From contig BPQB01000012.1 in assembly GCA_019973155.2 (NCBI GenBank), positions 248,001 to 312,000 of the forward strand: 64,000 bases of DNA. Reading direction: 5' to 3'. Position 1 is the stretch's first letter. Every line of letters starts with the position of its first letter. The stretch comes from Phanerochaete sordida. Taxonomy: Eukaryota; Basidiomycota; Agaricomycetes; Polyporales; Phanerochaetaceae. Position numbers and translations under genes: made by a program. Below the pieces are notes generated by a model that saw nothing but the letters and a program-made list of their open reading frames with translations, was not told where the DNA came from and did not search any database. Below, one piece after another: positions 35,021-48,219 of this stretch.

Positions 35021-36602
35021 ATGCAGCGCTACCCCCCGCCCACGCACTACGCGGGCTCCTCGAACATCGACATGGCGGCAGAGGAGCACCCCCGCGGCGG
35101 TGATGGCGAAGGTTTGGCGCCTGTCTCAGCACTTGTAACAGGCTGGACTCACGACTCGCCAGGTGCGAGCGACGAACTCGAGATGGCGGGCAAGTCTTCC
35201 TCCCTCGGCTCCCGTGCATGCAAGGCTGAGCGCAGTGCTGCAGAGGACCCCCATCTCGCGCTGACGTCGCAGACCCTGAACGCCGATGGCACGCCCAAAC
35301 GGCCCATGAACGCCTTCATGATATTCGCGCGCAAGCGGCGGCCCCAGATTTCCGCTGCGAACCAGATGATGCGCACGGGCGACATCAGCAAGATCCTGAG
35401 CAAAGAGTGGAACGCGATGGAGATGGTCTGCACGTTTCAGCTAGCTTCGCGGATGCAGATCTCGTTAACCTCTGCGTGTGCAGTCGGACAAGAAATTCTA
35501 CCTCGACCAGGCGAAGAAGCTCAAGGACAACTTCAACAGCAAGTACCCTGACTACGTCTACCGGCGCCGGCCCAACAACTCGCGCAAGAAGCGCAAACCT
35601 GACTCGGAAGCGCAGTCGCCCACCGAGCAGTCGGTGGGTGGCGACACCGACGACGCGTCTGTCGACGATCCGTCCCCTGTGGACGCAGAGGACCAATCTC
35701 GGGATCCGCACTCTGCACCCTACCTCTATCGTCCTTCGTCAGGGACGTCTGGGGTGTATGAGAGCGGGGATTCTTTCCTATCATCGCAGTCCACACCGTC
35801 GTATCCATACGTCGCAGACATCCCGCCCGCCCAGTATGGGCAAACGCCGAGGTTGTCCCACCCAGACCAGCCGCTGCCGCACAACTCGCTGACGCCCCTC
35901 CGGATACCCTCGCTCGCGGAAACGGTCGCGAACGCCCAGGGGCAGGGCCTGCCCTACTCCGCCTCCCGCGGGAGCGGCAGCCAGGCGACGCTCACGAGCC
36001 CCGCGCACCACACACACGCGCACGCGCACTCGCCACACCCGTACTGGGACGCGCGGCACGGCGGCCGCCCGGACGACGCGCGCGCGGGCTGGCCGTCGCT
36101 CGACATGGGCGTGTCGCCGCCGCGCGGCGCGGGCCAGCCGCCCCGCGGCGACGCGTACGGCGCGCCCGTGCCCGCGCGCCCGTGGTCGAGCTCCGCGTCG
36201 AGCGCGACGAGCAGCAGCTCCGGCGGCGCGTCCGGCGCGCACTACGGCGCGCCGTTCCCGACGCTCAGCGCGCCGTTCTTCCCGTCGCAGTCGCCCGTCG
36301 CGCGGTCGGCCGAGGCGGTGTCGCCCGCGCCGGCGGCGCACGCGGGCAGCTCGCCCGAGTACTACGCGCGCGGGCCATATGCCGGCGCGCAGCCCGTGCA
36401 GCCCGGCGGGGCGTACGCGTCGCAGTGGGGCCAGCAGTACGCCCGCGGGGGCGAGGCGCAGCCGCGCGCGCTGCCCGCGCTGCAGCCCGTGTCTGCGTAC
36501 CCGCTGCCGGCGACGAGCAGCGCCTCTCCTCCGCCGTCCAGCGCAGGAACGCACCCGTCCTACATGTCACACTGGGACCGGTCCCGGTACGAAGGACGTT
36601 GA
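35021..36602 (+). CDS. HMG-box (MATA/SOX-type) transcription factor
   Basis: Exons 35021-35425 and 35484-36602 (donor GTCTGC); 507 residues. The HMG box spans ~92-165: PKRPMNAFMIFARKRRPQIS, MMRTGDISKILSKEWNAMEM, then across the intron SDKKFYLDQAKKLKDNFNSK, YPDYVYRRRP. A basic nuclear-localisation stretch follows (RRRPNNSRKKRK). The remainder is long, disordered, rich in Ser/Pro/Gly/Ala/His, with a TSPAHHTHAHAHSPHPYW segment. The box is of the sequence-specific type found in basidiomycete mating and development regulators (Prf1/exp1-like); which of these it is cannot be told here. The first ATG of the open frame is used, and an upstream exon cannot be excluded. Confidence 0.87.
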
Positions 36603-38165
36603 GTCGGATGTACTTCTATAATACGGTCACCCCCATGTCTGCTGTGATACCTTTTTATTCCGTCCCCTGTAGCGTAGGCCCCGTCTCCCTGTCATATGTG
36701 GTGTATTACTATCCGGGAATTATGGACTCATGGTATAGTAATGCTGTCGTCGTCGCACCTGTCTCTCTGGTACTCTGGATGTTCATGGCAACGAGCCTGT
36801 TCTTGCGTCTCGGCGGAGTCAAAGAGCCAGCGTGCTCGGCCTCGCTCCCGCCGCCCGACCCGCGGAGGTAGCTCGCATGATGGGCCCGTCCGGATCTGCC
36901 AGCGTGCCCGCCCGCGGTGATGGCAGCGAGGAGGGCGGCGGCGGGCGCAAAGGCCGCGAGCGGATATGGGCTGCTCGACCCAGGCGGGCAGGGACGCGCA
37001 GGCGCCATCAGCGTGCGTTCGATGATCGCGCGCGGCAGTGCCACGCCTGGGCGAGCGGCGGACGACGGCGGACGGCGCGTCGCCTGGCCCCGGTCTGCTG
37101 ACCCCGCCCGCGTGCTCGCGCCGCGCGTGTGTGTCCCGAACGCGGCAGCCACGGACATTGCGGGGCCCACGCGTGCCCGCACGCTGGCGCGGGCGCGGGT
37201 GTGGCGGGCGCACGCGCGCGGGCGGCGGCGGCAGGGCTGCGGCGGCCCTCGGGGCTCGCCCCGCGCGTGCGACGCTCCCATGGACGCGAGAATATGCAGC
37301 GCGATTTAGGCGAGGGGCAGCCAATTGGGCCGTGCCAGCACGGGGCGGCCGCGAAGATTCACGGTCCCTCTGAACTCAATTGCGTGCGCTGCGGCGAATA
37401 CGGTTCAGATGCAGTGATGCGGGAGTGACAGATGGGGACCGTGCCACCGTTCCATGGGCGGGTCGTGCGTGCAGGGACGCTCCGTGATCGCGCCGAGCGA
37501 AGGCGGGCAGGGACGTCTCGCGTCTGCGTGCGCGATGCGAGGGGACAGCCGATCCCGCCAGTCGTTCTGCATAAACCTCGGTTGGCCCACAGGATGCCTG
37601 TTGCCAATTGCATCTTCCCGGCATGGCGGTACACAGGGAAGAATGGCAGGTTTTGTGAGTGGAGCGACATGACAGCGGACAGCTCTGCAAGGAGAAACAT
37701 GCGCGCGACGTTCGCCTGCTTTGGTGTTCCCAGCCTAGTGGTAATGATGAGCAGGTTCGCCGGGGCAGCTGGCGACGAGCAGCGACTGCGCCCGACGCGT
37801 ATTTGCCGGCTCAGGCGCGTCGTCGTCTCGCAGAATATCACGCGTCGGCAGCGACATGGCCGGGTCCGCGCGGGCTGACGCCGCCCTTGCGCGGACGTGA
37901 ACCCGGGCTCAGAGACTGCTTGCTCGCGCCACACGGCTGTTTGTGTGCGGGCGGGGGCGGCTTACGAGGGCCTGGTTTGAGCGAGGGTCGGTCGTCAGGG
38001 GGCCAAACGTTGTGGCGCCGTCGAGGATTGGGCCGGCAACCCGGCTACTTCCCCGCACCCGGTGGCTCGGCGTTGGTCACTGCCACCTGCGCCTGCCTAT
38101 AACAGCATCAAACGCGCTGCAGGCGAGTTGAGCTCGACGCCGACCCTCCTCTGTCTCGCTCAGCC
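36603..38165. other. Intergenic, nothing recognised
   Basis: GC-rich, with overlapping Arg/Ala/Pro-rich frames on both strands (36709-37428) that look like composition shadows. Confidence 0.5.
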
Positions 38166-39459
38166 ATGTCTGCCAAAGCGTACGCTGCTCCCGTCGTCGA
38201 CTCGACTGCCGTCTTCAAGGAGGGCATCTTCAACGGCAAGGTCCTCTTCTGCACCGGAGGCGGGTCCGGCATCTGCAAAGAGATGACACGCGCGATCGTG
38301 AGCGCATTCAGTCGCAGCGCAGGACACAGAAGGCTCACGTCCAACTCTTTTTCCTTTCTCCCAGATGCGCCATGGCGCACACGCAGCCATCCTCGGGCGA
38401 AAGTACGGCTCGTCTGATCCCGCTGGCTTCGCAGAGCTAATTTCCATCTGCAGGCTCGACCGCCTGACCGCCTCCGCGGAGGAGCTGTCCAAGGACACAG
38501 GCAGGACCTGCATCGCCATTCAGGCGGACGTGAGACAGCCCAAGGCCCTCCAGGACGCGGCTGCAAAGACCGTCGAGAAATTCGGCCGCATCGACTTCGT
38601 CATTTGCGGTACGCCTCCACTCGCACGTCCTCCACGCCGCCGCCGCGTTTCTCACGGAACATACCAACAGGTGCCGCTGGAAACTTCCTCGCTCCTATCT
38701 CAGGCCTGTCCGAGAATGGCTTCCGGACTGTGATCGAGATCGACACGGTACGCTCCTGCGCCGCGGTGCACTCTCATTCCTGCTGACTGGAAGCCGCAGA
38801 TTGGGACGTACAATACAATCAAGGCGACTCTTAACCACGTTAGGGCGTCAAGGGGCGCGTACATCCACGTCAGCGCTACTCTGCACTGGAAGGGTAAGAG
38901 CCTCTCGTGCCTCGACGCCTCTTGGCCTCGTCTTTTCTCATCCTTGTGCTCGTAAAGGAACTCCGTACCAGGTGCATGTCTCAGCGGCCAAGGCCGCCGT
39001 CGACGCCAGTGCGTGATTTTTCCCAGCCCACGAGCCCGCTTCCCCGAGCTGACATCCCCCGTCGCAGCATCTGCGGTGTTGGCCGTGGAAGAAGGGCCCC
39101 ACGTGAGTGTCTCTCGGCGTCTGTACCGCGCGCGCACGCTGAGCCGCGCGACGCAGGGCGTGCGTTCGAACGTCATTGCTCCCGGCCCCATCGCGGGCAC
39201 CGAGGGCATGAGCCGCCTCGGCACCAGAGGCAGCGTCGGCGAGCGCGTCTTCGCGAGCACGCCGGCCGGCCGGCTCGGCGACACGCGCGACGTCGCGAAC
39301 GCCGCCGTCTTCCTCTGCAGCGACGCGGCCGCGTTCGTCACCGGCCAGGTCCTCGCCGTCGACGGCGGCGACGAGCACCTCCGCACGACGCAGCTGCCGT
39401 ACCCGCAGAGCGTGCTCGACCCGCAGAGCGTGCGGCACCTCATCACGCCGCGGCTGTAG
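38166..39459 (+). CDS. Short-chain dehydrogenase, peroxisomal 2,4-dienoyl-CoA reductase-like
   Basis: Exons 38166-38297, 38365-38402, 38454-38608, 38671-38747, 38800-38893, 38958-39008, 39068-39102, 39157-39459; 294 residues. Rossmann motif TGGGSGI (30-36), then MRHGAHAAILGRK, ADV, CGGAAGNFLAPISGLSENGF, SAAKAAVDA (catalytic Lys in a family without the usual SDR Tyr-x-x-x-Lys), NVIAPGPIAGTEGM, AFVTGQVLAVDGG. This block pattern matches DECR2/Sps19, which reduces 2,4-dienoyl-CoA with NADPH so that polyunsaturated fatty acids can enter beta-oxidation. The C-terminus is PRL, a weak PTS1-like tripeptide, compatible with but not proof of peroxisomal import. Confidence 0.87.
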
Positions 39460-42400
39460 GCTGGGAGCGGCGGCTGGAATGTAGGAATGCCTGTTTTCGC
39501 GCGCCGCACGCCCTGGCGTGCTGCCCGCAAATCTTAACTCGCCATGTACCGGTCTGTGGACGAATAGAACGCTTCGGAAGGATCGTCTGTGAATGCTATG
39601 GGTGTGCTCGAGGACGCTACACGTAATAACACGCCTATCGGGCTTCGCCCCAGGCACGCCGCGCTCGATAGCAAGCACGGTCCGCCGCGCGCGGCCGCCC
39701 TTCGCGAGTTCGTTTCGAGTTCGAACGATTTCGAAAATGCTACCCCGCATTGCGCTGCGCCCTGCGGGGTAGCAGCCATTCAGTCCTGCGATGTTCCGCG
39801 ACCCACGTCTCGCCACGCTGCGAAGCGAAGCGTCCGGGCAGGCGGGGAAGGCGCGCACCGGGCCCTGCGTCCTGCCCGTGGCGGCGCCGATGACGCGCGC
39901 GCCCGACGAGCGGACGGCCTCGCCTGCGGCGCGCACGCCCGTGGAGCAGCGATAGCCTGGCCAGGCCCGGCGCACGCGCAGGGCCCGCGCGCGGCGGAGC
40001 ATGGGGCGGGGGTGGGGTCACATGGAGGCTGTCGCGAGGGCATCAGAAAGGGCTCGCGCGACGAAGCGGCGAAGGCGTCGAGGAAGGCGGCGGCGTGTGA
40101 GGCGCGAAGCGTGGCGTGCCCCAGACCGAGCGGCCGCAGCGCATGCGAGGGCCGGGGGCGAGCCCGTCCCGGCGGCGACGATGAATGCGCACGGGCGCGG
40201 GCGAATGGCGGGGGGCCCCGCTGTGCTGGGCCCGCGGCTGCTGGACCCTGCAGAACGCAGGCGACCCTGCCTGCGGTGTACGTCTCGCAGCGGCCTGTCA
40301 GGAGTTCACGAGGTCCTGGCCGTCCCATTGTCGGACGCAGAAGATACGGTGGGCTCTTCTGGCGAAGGCGGCGGCCGCATCTTTGTTGTCGGACTTGCCT
40401 GTGCGCGAGGGCCCGCGGTCCGAGGCGGCCCTGGACGGTCGAAAGGAGGAGGGCCTGCATGATGAAATGACGGTTAAACCGCAAATGACAGGAGCGATAC
40501 GGCGAGGGAGGCTCACGGATCGAACGGTGACACCGGCGATGACCTCCCGGTGCGTCTCGAAGGCACCTGGCGTTCCACCTGGAAGCCCCCAACGGTCAGA
40601 TTCACGCTGGACGGCCCTAATCGAGGTGGTTCACGTAAATGGGTGTGCAAGTGTATCGTGCAGGAAGCGGCTAGCCTGGGACATGAGGCATTTTCTACAG
40701 CCCCCGCACTGTCATGGCCGTCCACCTGACATCGCGGTGCGTTGCGGGCTGGGAGGTCAAAGGGAGGCAGTGAGCATGGTCGCGCCCCGCCCGTAGCTCC
40801 GTTATACTACTCACCTTCCACCCTCAACGTCTCGTGTCTGGAACCGGACACCCTGCGCCCAGCGGCCCCCTCGGAACGCTGGGCCACGCCCGTTCGCGGC
40901 TTGGGGGAATCGCCGAGCTCGCTCTGCTCCTCCGACAAAATCCCTGGCGCAGGCGACGGTGCAGCCACGCAGAACAGCGCCGCCAACAGCGGTTGCAGCG
41001 TCCTGAAACAAGGGCGTTTCAGCGAGGTTCAGTACGCGCGAGGAGGATACTCGGGATATTACCTAGCAGCAGCGGGCGACATACGACGGTCGACGGCTTA
41101 CAATGACCCATCCGCTGGGGCCATCGACGTGCTGGGCACCGCAAGGTGTGATTAATACCCTGAATTTGACGGTCGAGCACAGGGCGACGCGGTGGAGAAG
41201 GTGCGACGTCAAATTGGTGGGTACCGAAAAATCCCCGAGGGTGCAGTCGCTGACGGCGTAATTTGGAGATTGTCGGAGCCCCCTGAGTCTAGTCCGTCCC
41301 GCCAGGGTGCCGAGCGACGATAGCAGACGACAGCAGGTTGGGGAAAGCAGAGCGCGGGAATTTGCCTCAACTGTGGGAGATTTATTCGGATGGCCGCCCG
41401 CTCGTCATGTTGTTCAACACCATCATCTGCGCGCAAGACCTGAACATCCCAAGTGAGCCTCGTCTTAGCCGAACCTTTGCAAAAATTGACGTACTTTGTG
41501 GCCTGCTCGTCGTCGTGCAGTGTATTTTCTTTCAACCGCCTCACTTTCCTGTTACGTGCGCGCGCCTACAGTTTAGGGCAGGCGTCATGGCGTCGCAGGA
41601 GACATCGTCGCGTCTCTTCCTCCACAACCGCGACGTTCACGCTCAACCTCGACCATGACGTTCCTCACACCCCTCTTCATTATCGCCTGCATTATCCTCG
41701 ATTTTTGCTGGCGTGCCCGAATCTCCCGGCCGCCACATTCGCGACCCTCGCGCGGCGATGATAGCACTCGGGACCACGGTGTCGGCGCGGCAAAACTAGC
41801 ACCTATGCGGTAAACGTCAACCTAAGTCTCTGAAATTGTGAAGAGATCTCACAGCGCTATCATCTCAGAAGCTGACAAGCCGCGTTACAGTGGGACTGGC
41901 GAACCCCGATTCACCGACATATGCCCGCAACGTTCTCGACGTTGACCCAATTCGCCGCGCCAACGGCTCCCGCGCAGAAGATGCCCTCGAGCACGAGGGT
42001 CTGATCGGTGCCGGCGGCGTACCTGCGCAGCGCTAGACGCGTCTTGTCAGCGATCATCAGGGATCGGGCCCAGCTGTCTCCACCCACCGCGGACACGACC
42101 GCTCCCTTTCTCATGCCAGACCACCTCCAACGTCAGCACCGGGGCCCACAGCGCTCCAGGCGGCCCTTGGCTGCGCAAGCATGCGCATATATGCGCCAGC
42201 GTACCGCTGTTCGGCTACGCTCCAGACGAAGAAGGCGCACCATGCCTATAAGCAGGCCCCAGACTCACAGGACGGTTAAAAGGCCCGACGTGCGGGTAAC
42301 GTTCTCGGCACGGAGTCGTGGTCCCAGTCCGCGAATGGCCATTATTCAGGGCGACGCGGGCGCTGAGGCTGTCCGAGGTCGTGAAAATGGTGAGAACCCC

Positions 42401-43109
42401 GCGTTTTGCGTCCCGCACTCATTCTCACAAGTCTCCAGCGTTTTAGACGCATACAGCCGCACTCGAAAAAGAGGCCGGCGGGCCTGCACCGCGGAGTCAC
42501 TCTTGTGGGTTCCTCTTCCGCTCGGTGGGTGCGTGTGGTGGCAAAGAGCACAGATCCCGGGTCAAAGGGCTACGGTGAGATTCTCTGCTATCCCATGACC
42601 TTTCGCACTTCCCTCATTGCTCGCTCTGCTAACGCCGTTCACAGGCCGCGCCGCCAGCTATCTCAATCGTCGTCTGTCGGCCTACACGTGCCAAAGCGTG
42701 CCTACATTCCTCGTAGCGTGGCCGATAGCGCGAGTGCCGGGTGCAGTCGCCGCTTTACTTGGAGCATGATTTGCTTTTAGGCCTCCTTGCTTGACGTACA
42801 CTCTGCAGCGCGATCTGTCGTGTCTGCGCGCGCTGTCCTCGCGTTTGGCGACCTCACACCTGCGCTGCACGTACGCGCCGTAGACGCCCGGGCGCTTTGC
42901 GCGGTTCGGTTGCCGCGGAAGCTTCCAGCGAACCGAACGGAGGCGCAAAGCGCACGACGTCACGGTCAATTGATTCCCGAAGCGAGTTCGTCCCGTGTCC
43001 ATAAAGTTCGCCCTTCCGCCGCACCTCTGCCTCTTTCCCATCCCCATGTTGTGACGGACGACGAGCCAGCCCTCGCGCGACACTCCCCCAGACCACCCAC
43101 CGTCGTTGT
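39460..43109. other. 3.6-kb intergenic region
   Basis: Very GC-rich between about 39830 and 40280, with long overlapping frames on both strands that lack any domain. Contains a perfect hairpin at 39739-39773. No gene or mobile element is recognised. Confidence 0.5.
39739..39773. other. Perfect 11-bp-stem hairpin
   Basis: GCTACCCCGCA (39739-39749) and TGCGGGGTAGC (39763-39773) are perfect inverted copies separated by 13 bases. It lies 280 bp past the SDR stop codon. Role unknown; possibly a transcript-end structure or part of a decayed element. Confidence 0.5.
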
Positions 43110-46100
43110 ATGCACCCCCGCGGACGCTGGTACAGGATGGATCGGTTGCTATTCGGTTCGACTCACCCTCCCACGAGGCCTCAGCTCGTCTTCGCCTTCA
43201 GCATGCTCTCCGTCTTCTTCGTGGGCCTGCTCTTCCTCACTGTGCCTGACCTCAGTGTCTTCGGAAGGCCCGTGTTTCTGCTCCTGAAGGAGGCGGCGCA
43301 GAAGCAGTTCTCGGTGGAGCAGAGTTCGTTAGCGTATAATGTGTCGGCATGTCCAGGTGCGTGTCACTCGATTTCTACCAGCGCGTAAGCCTGACGTCCG
43401 AACAGGCTACGAATTGCGCTCCTTGCAGGAGACGAGGAACGGTCTCACTGCTCGCCTCAGCCTCGCTGGCAGCCCCTGCAACGCGTTTGGCTTGGATATC
43501 CCGGATTTGACCTTGGAGGTCAACTATGACTCGGACACGAGGTGCGGCTCTTGCGGTGTCACAAAAGGAAATTATTCAACGCCTTAACAGACTTCACGTA
43601 AACATCTACGACACCGCACGAACGCAATATACCGTTCCTGAGGAGGTCCTTACCTTGCCTGCCCCAGACGGCACCATACACAAGGACTCTTCCGACCTCG
43701 TTTTCCACTATGACACGTCACCCTTTGCCTTTTGGGTTACTCGCCGCTCTGAGCCAGACGCGACGCCTCTGTTTGATACGAGGATATCGTCGCTCCCGAA
43801 GACACCGATACCACCAGTTCTACACGAGAACGCGACTTTCTACGACCACTCTTCCGCTCTGGATGGCTTCCCACTAGTATTTGAGGACCAGTATCTGCAA
43901 CTCGCGTCCGCCCTCCCGAAGGGCGCCAACGTCTACGGTCTCGGCGAGGTTTTGGCGAGCAGCGGCTTCCGCCGCGATATCGGTGACTTCGGTGACGGGA
44001 CAGTTCAGGCTATGTGGGCCCGCGACGAGGCGGACCCTATTGACGAAAATGTGTCAGGATCTACGCTCCTTCCAGCTCCGTTCGCCGCTGATCTTGCTCC
44101 GCTCCTTGCTCAGATACGGCGCACACAATGTCTATCTCGAACACCGCTACGACCCGAAGACACAGCGCGCCCAGACGCACGGCGTGTTCCTGTACAGCTC
44201 GGCAGGCGGCGACGTGCTGCTGCTCACGCCCAAGGGCTCCGACGTGTCGCTCGTGGAGTATCGCATGATTGGCGGAACACTCGACTTCTATTTCGTCTCC
44301 GGTCCGACGCCCCAGAAAGCAATTGAACAGTACGGCGAGCTCGTCGGCTTCCCGACTTGGCAGCCTGCATGGGGCTTCGGCTTCCACCTGTGCAAGTGGG
44401 GCTACAACAGCATTGAGGGCACGCGCGAAGCGGTTGACAGGATGCGCGAGGCGGATATCCCAATGGAGAGTGCGTAGTTCTTCCAAGCTTTGTCTGGGCT
44501 TGCAGCTGACGTGCTTGGCAGCGATATGGAACGACATTGACCTCTATCACGCCCTTCGCGACTTCACAACCGATCCTGAAACGTTCCAGCCTGACCTTAT
44601 GCGCGAGTTCCTGCGGGAGCTTGCGTCTCGCAACCAGCACTATATCCCGATTGTGGATGCTGCGATACCGAAGGAGATTCCCAATGGAACGGATGTCTAC
44701 GTGCCCTACAGGCGTGGTGTTGAGCTGTACGTCACCCGCGCCGCCCGCCATCTTGCTCGAGGCTAACGCGCGACTTCCCACGTAGCGACGTCTTCATGAA
44801 GAACCCGGACGGCACCGAGTACGTCGGTCAAGTCTGGCCAGGCTACACTGTCTTCCCCGATTGGTTCGCGGAGAACGCTCAGTCCTACTGGACGGAGGCG
44901 TTCCTGAACTGGAGCACAGTTGGTGGCGTGGAGTTTTCAGGTATATGGTTGGACATGAACGAGGCGTCGAGCTTCTGTGATAACTCATGGTGTGTTCCAT
45001 GCGTGATCTGGAGAACGGCGCGCTGACTTTCCTACAGCGGTTCTACTGCTGGTATCTCGAATACTTCCGCTCCGTTCATCATTCCTGGCCACCCAGGCAA
45101 CGAGATCGTCAACTATCCGGAAGGGTACGGCACGTCGTGTTCGCTGTATCTGTTCCGGTACTGACAGACGTGCAGCTACGACTCCGCGAAGTGGGGCCCT
45201 AGTGGGAATATGACCATCAACGGCTCTCTGACTTATGGTGGCGGATATACGGGTCTCCCAGAGTTTGTGAACAGACGCAGTCGGGCAGGCTGGGACGTCT
45301 CGAGTACACGCGGTATCGATGGACATGCTCTCAAAGCCCGCGACCTCAACACACCTCCGTACGCCATTCACCACGGCAACGGCCGCCTGTCAGCCCATGC
45401 GCTCTCGACGAACGCGACACACGCAGGTGGACACGTCGAGCTCGACGTGCACAATCTCTGGGGCACCATGGAGGAGCGTGCAACGTACATCGCGCTCGAA
45501 GCCGTTCACCCCGGCAAGCGCCCCTTCCTCATCTCGCGAAGCACGTTCCCCGGCGCAGGGCAGTGGACGGGCCACTGGCTTGGCGACAACTTCAGCAAGT
45601 GGAGGTACATGTGGCTGAGCATCCAGGGCGTGCTCCAGTTCCAGATCTACCAGATCCCCTTCACCGGCGCGGACACATGCGGCTTCAACGGCAACACGGA
45701 CGAGGAGCTGTGCAACCGCTGGATGCAGATGAGCGCGTTCTTGCCGTTCTACCGCAACCACAACGTCCTCGGAGCGATTCCCCAGGAGCCGTACAACTGG
45801 GACAGCGTCGCCGATGCGTCGAGGCAGGCTATCTACATGCGGTACTCGCTGCTTCCGTACTGGGTACGTGTCTTCGTCGTACCTTCTGCAGTACACACTA
45901 ACAGATTGCCTTCCTAGTACACTTTGTTCGCCAACTCGTCTCTCTTCGGTTCTCCGCCCGTCCGCGCGCTCTTCTGGGAGTTCCCCCACGAGCCCGAGCT
46001 CTTCAGTATCGACAAGCAGTGGATGGTCGGCCACGACCTGCTCGTCACCCCTGTGCTCATGCCGAACGTCTCGACGGTCGGCGGCTGGTTCCCAGGGCGT

Positions 46101-46607
46101 GGCGCCGTGACGTGGCGCGACTTCTACACACACGAGGTCCAGGAGTCGAACCCGGGTCAGAACACGACCGTCGACGCGCCGCTCGGCAAGATTCCAGTGC
46201 ACATCCGCGAGTGCGCGGCGATCCTGATGCACCCGTTCCCCAAGTACACAATCGAGGAGACGATGGAGTCCCCGTACGGGCTCCTCGTCTCGCAGGCCGC
46301 CGACGGCTACGCGTTCGGACACGCGTACCTCGACGACGGCATCAGCGCGCAGCCGACGCCGCACCGCAACGTCGAGTTCCGCGCGAGCACAGGGCGCGTC
46401 GACGTCCGCAGCACGGGCGACTTCGCGGTGCAGCCGCGCCTGCAGAGCATCACTGTCCTGGGCACGGCGCAGCCGATGCGCGGCGTGCGCGTGCAGGGCC
46501 GCGCGCTCGACCTCTGGCAGTGGGAGTACTCGCCGAAGCTGCAGAGGCTGAACATCACCGGGCTGGATATTGACCTCAACGTCGATACGAGCGTTGAGTG
46601 GGACTAG
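43110..46607 (+). CDS. GH31 alpha-glucosidase, membrane-anchored or secreted
   Basis: Exons 43110-43356, 43406-43541, 43591-44052, 44114-44469, 44522-44726, 44786-44989, 45038-45124, 45176-45863, 45918-46607; 1024 residues from the first ATG (a second at 43137 is equally possible). A hydrophobic N-terminal segment (LVFAFSMLSVFFVGLLFL) acts as signal anchor or signal peptide. Family blocks: LPKGANVYGLGE, DENVYGAHNVYLEHRYD, WGFGFHLCKWGYNS, WNDIDLY, nucleophile in GIWLDMNEASSF (D525) and acid/base in GHWLGDN (D703), then FTGADTCGFNG and FLPFYRNHN. It hydrolyses terminal alpha-1,4-linked glucose from maltose and starch fragments. Many N-x-S/T sites fit secretion. One intron uses a GTCAGG donor, picked because it yields the conserved ENVYG. 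Confidence 0.93.
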
Positions 46608-48219
46608 GCCCCTCGGACACGTGTGGGGAGGAGGTGTGTCGCGCGCAACAGCGGCATCATATTCATGGGAGGCTTCGCGCCTTCCCTTTACTTAGAATCA
46701 CATTAGACTCAGCATTGTTTCCCTGTCTCGGCTTTGTAGATGCTCTCATGTTTTCTCCAGTTCTCCCTGCAATGGATGTCGTTCGCTTTCGTGGACACCG
46801 GGAGCGATCACGTGACGTATCGCTCCCACACCGCCCGGTCGCGATTTGGCGTCGTTCCTTTTGTCTCCAGCAATAACCATGTCCTTCTACACCGATGCAA
46901 GCAATCGCATACTGTGGGTTCGATCGCGATGCGTTTTCCGCGCCATGCTGCCCCGCCCCTGCTATCCACAGGCTGGCACGAAATGTGTTGGCAGGCTTGC
47001 AAGGAGACGTACGTTCGTCATGGAAGACTGAGCGACACGATCACTCCGGTGTGTAGCATTTTACTGCACATTGTCAGACGGTTTACACGGGTCCTTTGCC
47101 AGGCGATCCATGTTCGGAGACTGACATGTCCCCGAGAAACATCAATAGGTCGTGTTACTTAGCATAAGCTGTGGACCTTTGAACAGTTGGAATGAGCGCA
47201 AACCCAGGCAGCTTGCACCAGCCCCGCGCGGCTGACACGTCACGGTAGTGAGAGATACCGCTTCTGAATTCTGGTCTCTGGGGTTTTCGTCGCGCAAGGC
47301 GGCGGACGCTGTGCGACGCAAAGCAATAAGCCAAGGGTAAGTAATGAAGTAAGCATCTCCGGTAACAAGCCACCCGGCGCCTGATAATTCAATAGGTAGA
47401 TTCCTTATCCCTTGTTAAATCCCATTACTTACTCCCCTACTCAGTGTTCAGGGGGTCAGGTCAGCTGCTCGTCTCCAAGCAGGCACGACACGCCCGACCG
47501 TATCCACGTCCTCGCCAAGCATGCGGGGCTCGCTCGGAAGACACGGCTCCGAATTCCGTCCCGTCAGGTCAATCTCCTCCAGGGCCAGTTCGCGTTGATC
47601 GCTGTCCAGCTTTCTCCAGGCCGACGTGGTGCTCCTGACTCCTATGCTCGATAGCTGCTTGGATCCGGGCTGGCAGTGCACGGTTGCCCGCTTTCGCTCT
47701 GCGAAACACCGGTCTTCGCCACCGTCAAGTGACGCAGTCCGCTCATGCCGCGTCGATTCCGACGCGTGGGAGTGCGGGCGCAAGGGAGGCCCATGCCACC
47801 CGCCGCTGCGCCGTTTCTCATCCTTTCGCGCCCCCGAGGCACGGTGCCCGACGGGCTCGCTCCAGGTGACACGCCGAATTCAAAATGAATTTGAAGCCCA
47901 TCTGACCGTGGGCCGATCCACGATCAGGCCATACGCCTGCGCTCTGCAACGACACAGGTCTCGGCGCAGCCGCGGATTCGTCTTCAGCGCGCCTCAGGAG
48001 GTCCTCATGACCGCGCGTAGTCTCCAACGCAGGTATAGGAGGCCATGGCCGTCCCCTTTGCGGGGTCAGCTGCTTTGCTTCGGGAATCCTGCAACCCGTC
48101 ACGTAATGAGGCCTATCAGCGATAATGCGCGGGAGGGGCTATATGAGTAGGTGCGCTGCGCTGTGCGGCCGTCGAGCTGTCCCGATAGCTCACCTCATCC
48201 CCTTTCGCGCCATCTCGCC
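46608..48219. other. Intergenic, nothing recognised
   Basis: Between GH31 and FMO2. An imperfect inverted pair agtaagtaatg / cattacttact (about 47335-47437) is the only structure noticed and is too weak to call an element. Confidence 0.45.

Noticed and set aside
39780..40592. 270-codon minus-strand frame and its plus-strand shadow
   Set aside because: Both strands are open only because stops are rare in the GC island; the text is Arg/Pro/Ala repeats.
47335..47437. Possible small inverted-repeat element
   Set aside because: Only about 11 bases pair, similar gtaagtaa tracts occur at several places, and no target duplication is seen.
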